The notes beneath the pieces were generated by a model. It was not told the DNA's origin and ran no database searches. It worked only from the letters and a program-made list of their open reading frames with translations. From Candidatus Aminicenantota bacterium (GTDB lineage Bacteria > Acidobacteriota > Aminicenantia > UBA2199), in NCBI GenBank assembly GCA_018262835.1, contig JADFDP010000005.1, positions 1 to 64,000 of the forward strand: 64,000 nucleotides of DNA. The letters run 5' to 3'. Shown here piece after piece: positions 59,558 through 64,000 of the stretch; the first letter of the stretch is position 1; each line of letters begins with the position of its first letter. Made by a program: the position numbers and the translations under genes.

Positions 59558-60126
59558 CCGACCTGGAGAAAAAACAACTTCTGGTTCTGGCCCGGGAGAC
59601 CATAAAAAAATATCTGTCTGCCGGGAAGCGCGAGAACCCGCCCGCGGCCGGACCGATTTTAATGGAAAAGCGCGGCGTTTTCGTAACCCTGCACGGCAAC
59701 GGCGAACTGCGCGGCTGCATCGGCTACCCTCTGCCGCTCAAGCCCCTTTGGGAATCGGTAGCGGAAATGGCCATTGCCGCCGCCGTGGAAGACCCCCGTT
59801 TCCCGGCCGTCACGGCGGACGAATTGGCTGAACTCGATATCGAGATCTCGGTCCTGACCGTGCCTCAGAAAGTCGACGGCCCTGATCAAGTCCGTGTCGG
59901 CCGTGACGGCATTATCATCAGCAAGGGATTCCAGCGCGGCCTGCTGCTGCCCCAGGTGCCGGTCGAGCAGGGCTGGGACCTGGAGCAATATATCTCCTAC
60001 GGCTGCCGCAAAGCCGGACTGGCCCCGGACGAATGGAAAAGGGGCGTGCAGATAGAGGTTTTCCAGGCGATGGTTTTCGGCGAAAAAAACATGGGGAGGG
60101 GTTATGAGCAGTTATCAGACCATTGA
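59545..60126 (+). CDS. amrA: AmmeMemoRadiSam system protein A (AMMECR1 family)
   Basis: A 193-residue protein with the AMMECR1 signature LRGCIGYPLPL (about 55-65) and the FPAVTADELAELDIEISVLT segment, GLLLPQVPVEQGWDLEQY at the end of the domain. In the AmmeMemoRadiSam system, protein A acts with protein B (Memo family) and a radical SAM protein; neither partner is in this window. Ribosome site AGGAGG. Overlaps both neighbours. Confidence 0.9.
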   Translation: MADLTDLEKKQLLVLARETIKKYLSAGKRENPPAAGPILMEKRGVFVTLHGNGELRGCIGYPLPLKPLWESVAEMAIAAAVEDPRFPAVTADELAELDIEISVLTVPQKVDGPDQVRVGRDGIIISKGFQRGLLLPQVPVEQGWDLEQYISYGCRKAGLAPDEWKRGVQIEVFQAMVFGEKNMGRGYEQLSDH

Positions 60127-60508
60127 GGTCAAGACTACCCAGGACATTGAATTCATCGACATCACGGCCCAGGTACGCGATTTTGTCCGGGCCAGCAAAT
60201 GCGGCTCGGGGATCCTGCTGGTCTACACGCCGCATACCACGGCCGCTGTGACCATCAACGAGAACGCTGATCCGGCCGTGCCTTGCGACATCGGAGAATT
60301 TTTCAGGCACCGGGTGCCCCGCCAGGATTACTTTCGCCACAGCGAGGGGAATTCGCCGGCTCATATCCTGTCCACCCTGGCCGGGGCGTCGGAAGCCCTG
60401 ATCGTTGAAAACGGGGAACCGCTGCTGGGCGCCTGGCAGGCTATTTTTTTCTGCGAGTTCGACGGCCCGCGCCAGCGCCGGGTTTTCCTGAAGATCGTTC
60501 CCGGTTGA
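60104..60508 (+). CDS. yjbQ: YjbQ-family protein (secondary thiamine-phosphate synthase type)
   Basis: A 134-residue protein: YTPHTTAAVTINENADP, then a conserved HSEGNSPAHILSTLAG, and GTWQ-type AWQAIFFCEFDGPR at the end. The His residues probably bind a metal. It starts inside the AMMECR1 gene (23-base overlap) with GGGGAGG upstream. Some homologues have weak thiamine-phosphate synthase activity; the biological role is open. Confidence 0.9.
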   Translation: MSSYQTIEVKTTQDIEFIDITAQVRDFVRASKCGSGILLVYTPHTTAAVTINENADPAVPCDIGEFFRHRVPRQDYFRHSEGNSPAHILSTLAGASEALIVENGEPLLGAWQAIFFCEFDGPRQRRVFLKIVPG

Positions 60509-61063
60509 GTGAACCGTATGGCCGATATTGAGGTACGGCAGGCAGACGCCCCCGTTTCCCCTCGCTGCCGGACGGTGTGGCCGCTGGTTTTTTTTGTGCT
60601 GTTGGCGGCGGTTTCGCTGTCGCTGCACCTAGAAAAGTCCCGTCGTCAAAAAAGAATTCTGGCGGCAAAGGAACAGCATGCGGCGATGGTTCGCGCCCGG
60701 CCGATCGAAGAAGCCAAGTCGGAACGCGCCCGCTTCTATCAGATCCGGTATTTTCTCGGCTATCCCATGGCCGCCTCCCATGCCGCAGCCGAACTTGTAC
60801 GTCACGTCGACGCCCTCATCGCCCCGCTGCGGCTGCGCGCCGTCCAGATTGACCTGGGCTTGCACGACCTGGGCTTTGAGCTGGCGGTTGAGGTCTCCGG
60901 CGGCGGCCCCAGGGATGTGCGGCGGCGGCTTGCCGTTTTTCTTGAACGGCTGCGTCATGTCCCCAACATCACGCTGGCCGATTTTTCCGGGCCGGGCCCC
61001 ACCACTCGGGGCGGAGGAGTTCGCGTCTTTACCGTCAACGGCCGGGCGGAGCTTCAGCCGTGA
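60509..61063 (+). CDS. Single-pass membrane protein, unknown (PilN-like layout)
   Basis: A 184-residue protein. One membrane helix near residues 24-42 (VWPLVFFVLLAAVSLSL), followed by a basic helical region and a small alpha/beta domain (VDALIAPLRLRAVQIDLGL). GTG start directly after the YjbQ stop. The layout (short cytoplasmic tail, helix, periplasmic ferredoxin-like domain) resembles PilN or GspL/M, but no motif is decisive. Its last bases overlap the next gene as GTGA. Confidence 0.55.
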   Translation: MNRMADIEVRQADAPVSPRCRTVWPLVFFVLLAAVSLSLHLEKSRRQKRILAAKEQHAAMVRARPIEEAKSERARFYQIRYFLGYPMAASHAAAELVRHVDALIAPLRLRAVQIDLGLHDLGFELAVEVSGGGPRDVRRRLAVFLERLRHVPNITLADFSGPGPTTRGGGVRVFTVNGRAELQP

Positions 61064-61905
61064 ACATGGGGAAACTGTCGCGCGTCCTGCTCCGGGTGCT
61101 GGCGGCGCTGGCCGTATTGGCGGCCTTCGTGGCCCTGGACTGGTACCCGACGGTCAAGGACCTCGGCCTTCTGCGACGCCAGCGGGGTGACCTGGAGCGG
61201 AAGATCAGGGAGTACGCCATCATGGCCGCCCGGTTCAACTTCCCGGACGAAGCGGAAACATCGCTTCTGACGCAGGCCGATGGCGAGCTTCGCCGAGCGC
61301 TGCCGCTGGTGGAAAACGACGACGCCTGGATGGCGTCGGCCCGTGCGGAACTGCTGAAACGCGAAAAAGGCTTGGCCAATCTCATCCTGGTTTTCGGCAA
61401 AGCGGAGGGGTTCGGCCCGGGGCGGCCCGGATTGACCGCCTGGCTCAGACTCCAGGGACAGGAGATCCGCCAGAGTTTCGAGGCGGCCGAGCCCTGGCGG
61501 CGCTATCTCTGGCACGGCGTATTCCCGATGGACCCGGCAGCCGGAGAACGGCTGGCCAGCCGCCCCCTGGGCATCGCCCTGGAGGCTCCGCTGCCTGTAT
61601 TGTTTGATTTCATCAACCGCGTTTCCTGGGGGGCTGCCCGCTTGGAGATCGTCCGCCTGCGGCTGGAACCGGCCGGAGAATCGGCCCGCGCCTGGCTGGT
61701 ATGCGGCGGCAGCTACCTGGTGACGGAGCCTTCGCCCTGGCGGGTCAAAATGGAACATGGAGAAGGTGACGAGGAACTGCTGATCGACCGTGACTCGCCG
61801 CTGCTGCTGCGCAAGGTCGACCCGCTCCTGGCGCCCCGGGTTGAAAAAAAAGAGTTGCCAGCTGCCCCGCCGGTGCGGGGCGGTACGGCCGGCAGCCCCT
61901 GGTGA
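61060..61905 (+). CDS. Single-pass membrane protein, unknown (PilO-like layout)
   Basis: A 281-residue protein with a membrane helix near residues 9-27, a predicted coiled-coil-like stretch (KDLGLLRRQRGDLERKIRE, about 33-51), then an alpha/beta region. GTG start inside the end of the previous gene. Like that gene it may belong to a pilus-like or secretion inner-membrane pair; no such genes are nearby. Tight linkage says the two work together. Confidence 0.55.
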   Translation: MNMGKLSRVLLRVLAALAVLAAFVALDWYPTVKDLGLLRRQRGDLERKIREYAIMAARFNFPDEAETSLLTQADGELRRALPLVENDDAWMASARAELLKREKGLANLILVFGKAEGFGPGRPGLTAWLRLQGQEIRQSFEAAEPWRRYLWHGVFPMDPAAGERLASRPLGIALEAPLPVLFDFINRVSWGAARLEIVRLRLEPAGESARAWLVCGGSYLVTEPSPWRVKMEHGEGDEELLIDRDSPLLLRKVDPLLAPRVEKKELPAAPPVRGGTAGSPW

Positions 61906-61909
61906 ACCC

Positions 61910-62362
61910 GTGCGCGTCGTGGTGCAGAGGGTGTCGCACGCGCATGTTGAGATCGACGGCCGGACGGTCGGCCGCATCGGAGCGGGACTGCTTTTACTGG
62001 TCGGCATCGAGAAAGGGGATGGAGAAAAAGAGATGGTCTTCATGGCTGACAAGATCCTCAACTTGCGGATCTTTGCCGATAACGAAGGAAAAATGAACCT
62101 GAGCGTTCAGGAGGTCAAGGGCGCGATCCTTTCCATTTCGCAGTTTACCCTGGCGGCGCGCATTAAAAAAGGCCGGCGCCCTGATTTCACCCATGCCGAG
62201 GAGCCGGGAAAAGCCGAAGCGCTGTACTTGCGCTTCAACTCCCTGCTGACCGCGGCCGTGCCCACCGCCGCCGGCATATTCGGGGCCATGATGGATATCC
62301 ATTCGGTCAACAACGGCCCGGTTACGATTATCCTCGAGAAGAACAAAGACGAACTCGGTTGA
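61910..62362 (+). CDS. dtd: D-aminoacyl-tRNA deacylase
   Basis: A 150-residue enzyme that removes D-amino acids from mischarged tRNA. RVVVQRVSHAHVEIDG, LLLLVGIEKGD, the SQFTLAA motif and the C-terminal NNGPVTIILE cross-subunit motif are present. The GTG at 61910 gives the normal N-terminus; an in-frame ATG at 61790 lies inside the previous gene. Last of the six-gene operon; its stop overlaps a repeat element. Confidence 0.9.
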   Translation: MRVVVQRVSHAHVEIDGRTVGRIGAGLLLLVGIEKGDGEKEMVFMADKILNLRIFADNEGKMNLSVQEVKGAILSISQFTLAARIKKGRRPDFTHAEEPGKAEALYLRFNSLLTAAVPTAAGIFGAMMDIHSVNNGPVTIILEKNKDELG

Positions 62363-62449
62363 CGGTTTACTGTAGACGGCGTACGGAGACAGCAAAGTAA
62401 TTACCAAATCGAGCTATTGCTTTTTACGGTCTACAGTCCGCCGTATGCC
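62361..62449. repeat. Inverted ACGG-rich repeat element after dtd
   Basis: GACGGTTTACTGTAGACGGC GTACGG-type left arm (62361-62388) and TACGGTCTACAGTCCGCCGT ATGCC-type right arm (62425-62449) pair as a stem. Same kind as 59028-59137. Confidence 0.5.
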
Positions 62450-62463
62450 TTGGAAAAGGCGAG

Positions 62464-62496
62464 CCCCCCCCATGTAGCGGGGGGGGTGTTTTTTTT
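62464..62496 (+). terminator. Intrinsic terminator with an all-C/all-G stem
   Basis: Eight C (62464-62471), loop ATGTAGC, eight G (62479-62486) and a T-rich run (62489-62496). Ends the dtd operon. The cleanest intrinsic terminator in the window. Confidence 0.75.
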
Positions 62497-62539
62497 AGGT
62501 GGGGGTTATGATTATATTAAGGGGGGAGAGATGGAAAGG

Positions 62540-62794
62540 CTAATTAATGTTCGCATTTTTGTTTTTTTTATTTTCAGTTTTTTTCGCAGGAACGCTTTTT
62601 TTCTCGCTGCCGTCTTTGTTTTTGTAGTCGGTGATATACCATCCCTTGCCTTTGAATTGGAAGGAACTCAGTGAAACGATCTTTTTGGTTTTGCCCAGGC
62701 AATAGATGCATTTTCTGATGGGCTCAGCCGAGATGCTCTGCAGGGCCTCGAAGGTTTTCCCGCATTTTGAGCATCGGTATTCGTAAATCGGCAT
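62540..62794 (-). CDS. FmdB-family zinc-ribbon protein
   Basis: An 84-residue protein. N-terminal zinc ribbon PIYEYRCSKCGKTFEALQSI plus CIYC with four Cys, then KGWYITDYKNK and a Lys/Asn-rich low-complexity tail. FmdB proteins are putative regulators or RNA-associated. GGAGG 9 bases before the ATG. Its promoter is divergent from bamA. Confidence 0.85.
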   Translation of the reverse strand: MPIYEYRCSKCGKTFEALQSISAEPIRKCIYCLGKTKKIVSLSSFQFKGKGWYITDYKNKDGSEKKSVPAKKTENKKNKNANIN

Positions 62795-62817
62795 ATCCTT
62801 ATTCCTCCGGATAAATT

Positions 62818-62846
62818 TTTATAGCACAAGCAGAACCCGTTGTCAA
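62818..62846 (-). promoter_or_regulatory. fmdB promoter
   Basis: On the minus strand TTGACA (62841-62846), 17 bases, TATAAA (62818-62823), with TGC just before the -10 box (extended -10). Confidence 0.7.
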
Positions 62847-62904
62847 TAAAAAATTGCAGAATCTTCCGCGGATCTGTCAGCGTCTTAGTCGTTTGCAGGG
62901 AGAA

Positions 62905-62933
62905 TTGAATTTTATGAAGAAATATGCTATAAA
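62905..62933 (+). promoter_or_regulatory. bamA promoter
   Basis: TTGAAT (62905-62910), 17 bases, TATAAA (62928-62933), with TGC before the -10 box. Predicted start near 62940, 26 bases before the ATG. Confidence 0.6.
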
Positions 62934-62965
62934 ATTACATTCGGCCCATTTTTTGCGAGGTTGTA

Positions 62966-64000
62966 ATGCTTAAAAAACTGCTTTGGCTGGTGATCGTATT
63001 GTCGGGTGTACAATTTTTGGACGCCGATATCATCCAAAAAATCCAAGTCGATGGCAACAAAAAGGTTTCCCTCGAAACCATTCAATTCTATATGAAGTCC
63101 CGCGAAGGCGGTATTTATGATGCGCAAAAGCTGAAGGATGATTTCAAGGCACTGTGGGAAACAGGCTTTTTTGAAAATATCCGCATCGAATCGGAAGATG
63201 GCAGCAACGGGAAGACCGTGCACCTCATCCTGATGGAAAACCCATTGATCTCCTCCGTGACCTACAAAACCGGGAAAAAAGTCAAGGAAAGCGATATTAC
63301 CGAAAAGCTGCAGAGCAACAACATCATCCTGCAGTCTTTTTCTTATTACAGCCCGTCCAAGATCCGCAAAGTGAAAAAGATCATCACCGACATGCTGCTG
63401 GAAAAAGGTTACAACCAGGCAGCGGTCACCATCGATGAAAAGAATGAAAATGGCCAGGTCGCTCTGACCATCCAGGTCGTTTCGGGCTCCAAAACCAGGA
63501 TTGCCAGCGTGGTGTTCCCCGGGCTGACCTCCCAATCGGTCTCTTCCGGTTTTTTGCGCCGGGGGATGAAAAACAACAAGGTTCACGGCATCCTTTCAAC
63601 CATCGCCAGCAAAGATGTCTATAACCACGAGAAGATCAATGAAGACCTGGAGGAGATCCGCTTGCGCCTGCAGCAAAAAGGCTATCTGGAGGCCAAGGTC
63701 GGGACCCCGGAATTCAGCATGGTCAACAAGCAGACTGTTTTCGGCAAGCTGCAGAAAATGCTCAAGGTCAGTATCCCGGTGGAGCTGGGCCCGCGCTACC
63801 GGGTGGGAGACATTGCCCTGGAAGGCAACAAGGTCATCCGCAGTGATTTCTTGAAAAACCTGATCACCTTGAAAAAGGGCCAGGTCTACAACATCAAAAA
63901 ACGCAACAAGTTCATCGAGGAAATACAGAAATTCTATGGCGGCATCGGCTATTTCTATGCCCAGGTCGTGCCAAGCGAGAATCTGGACCCCGTCAAGCAG
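62966..64000 (+). CDS. bamA: Outer-membrane assembly factor BamA (3' truncated)
   Basis: The frame is open from ATG 62966 to the window end (345 codons seen). A signal peptide (KKLLWLVIVLSGVQFLDA) is followed by POTRA domains: IQVDGNKKVSLETIQFYM, LWETGFFENIRIES, IRKVKKIITDMLLEKGYNQA, a third with VVSGSKTRIASVVFPG, then VGDIALEGNKVIRSDFLKN. The beta-barrel lies beyond the window. It inserts outer-membrane proteins and shows the organism has an outer membrane. GAGG 5 bases before the ATG. Confidence 0.9.
   Translation, partial: MLKKLLWLVIVLSGVQFLDADIIQKIQVDGNKKVSLETIQFYMKSREGGIYDAQKLKDDFKALWETGFFENIRIESEDGSNGKTVHLILMENPLISSVTYKTGKKVKESDITEKLQSNNIILQSFSYYSPSKIRKVKKIITDMLLEKGYNQAAVTIDEKNENGQVALTIQVVSGSKTRIASVVFPGLTSQSVSSGFLRRGMKNNKVHGILSTIASKDVYNHEKINEDLEEIRLRLQQKGYLEAKVGTPEFSMVNKQTVFGKLQKMLKVSIPVELGPRYRVGDIALEGNKVIRSDFLKNLITLKKGQVYNIKKRNKFIEEIQKFYGGIGYFYAQVVPSENLDPVKQ

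Noticed and set aside
60509-61905. Calling the two membrane proteins PilN and PilO
   Set aside because: Only topology and size agree; no PilM, PilP or PilQ gene is near and no diagnostic motif is present.
1-64000. tRNA, rRNA and CRISPR
   Set aside because: I found no cloverleaf-like sequence with the T-loop GGTTCGANTCC motif in the gaps, no rRNA, and no regularly spaced direct repeats with unique spacers.

Overview
The window looks like a chromosomal segment of a GC-rich, anaerobic, Gram-negative bacterium. The anaerobic and diderm signals are a one-polypeptide pyruvate:ferredoxin oxidoreductase, an EFR1-type flavodoxin/ferredoxin, BamA, lipoproteins and an OmpA protein. The mix of a von Willebrand-like protein of the type common in Acidobacteriota, DUF362, PD40 propeller and DUF1579 proteins fits Candidatus Aminicenantes or another Acidobacteriota relative. 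This is inferred from gene content only; there is no rRNA or other decisive marker here, and I found no tRNA and no CRISPR array.

About 1-34 kb is an accessory region of short one- to four-gene units: a serine hydrolase, a membrane glycosyltransferase, a hipBA toxin-antitoxin pair with an operator array, lipoproteins, a TetR gene followed by three tandem PD40 propeller proteins and an S41 peptidase, small secreted DUF1579/NTF2-like proteins, an Ntn amidase, a cupin/PNPOx pair, an OmpA protein, a PadR regulator with a UvrA-like ATPase, a membrane LuxR regulator, an esterase-TPR protein, a PanE-like reductase, cysteine-rich proteins with twin-arginine-like leaders, DUF4386-type membrane proteins, methyltransferases and a quinone-reductase-like enzyme. 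Its intergenic gaps carry at least 13 copies of a dispersed repeat (core ATTGGGGACGGTGCTTG) and 5 copies of a related type (core ATTGGGGTCAGGTC). These repeats sit next to gene debris and in one case supply the 3' end of a gene.

About 34-64 kb is mostly core genes in tight operons with none of those repeats: ycaQ, then on the minus strand guaA-dnaE-PP2C phosphatase-threonine aldolase, mutM, a DUF362 protein with three 97-residue repeats, PAP2-Ser/Thr kinase, DUF134-NifX-like, then on the plus strand nifJ-sua5-pgsA-deoxyhypusine-synthase-like-rarA, a six-gene operon (unknown, AMMECR1-family, YjbQ, two membrane-anchored unknowns, dtd), and divergent fmdB and bamA, the latter running off the window.

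Two regulatory themes stand out. Several genes have a good sigma70-type promoter whose -10 box ends only 6-11 bases before the start codon with no Shine-Dalgarno, which suggests leaderless mRNAs. Several promoters also carry palindromes at positions that fit repression: hipBA, padR, the DUF134 gene, a ribbon-helix-helix-like gene, and a Rex-like site at nifJ.
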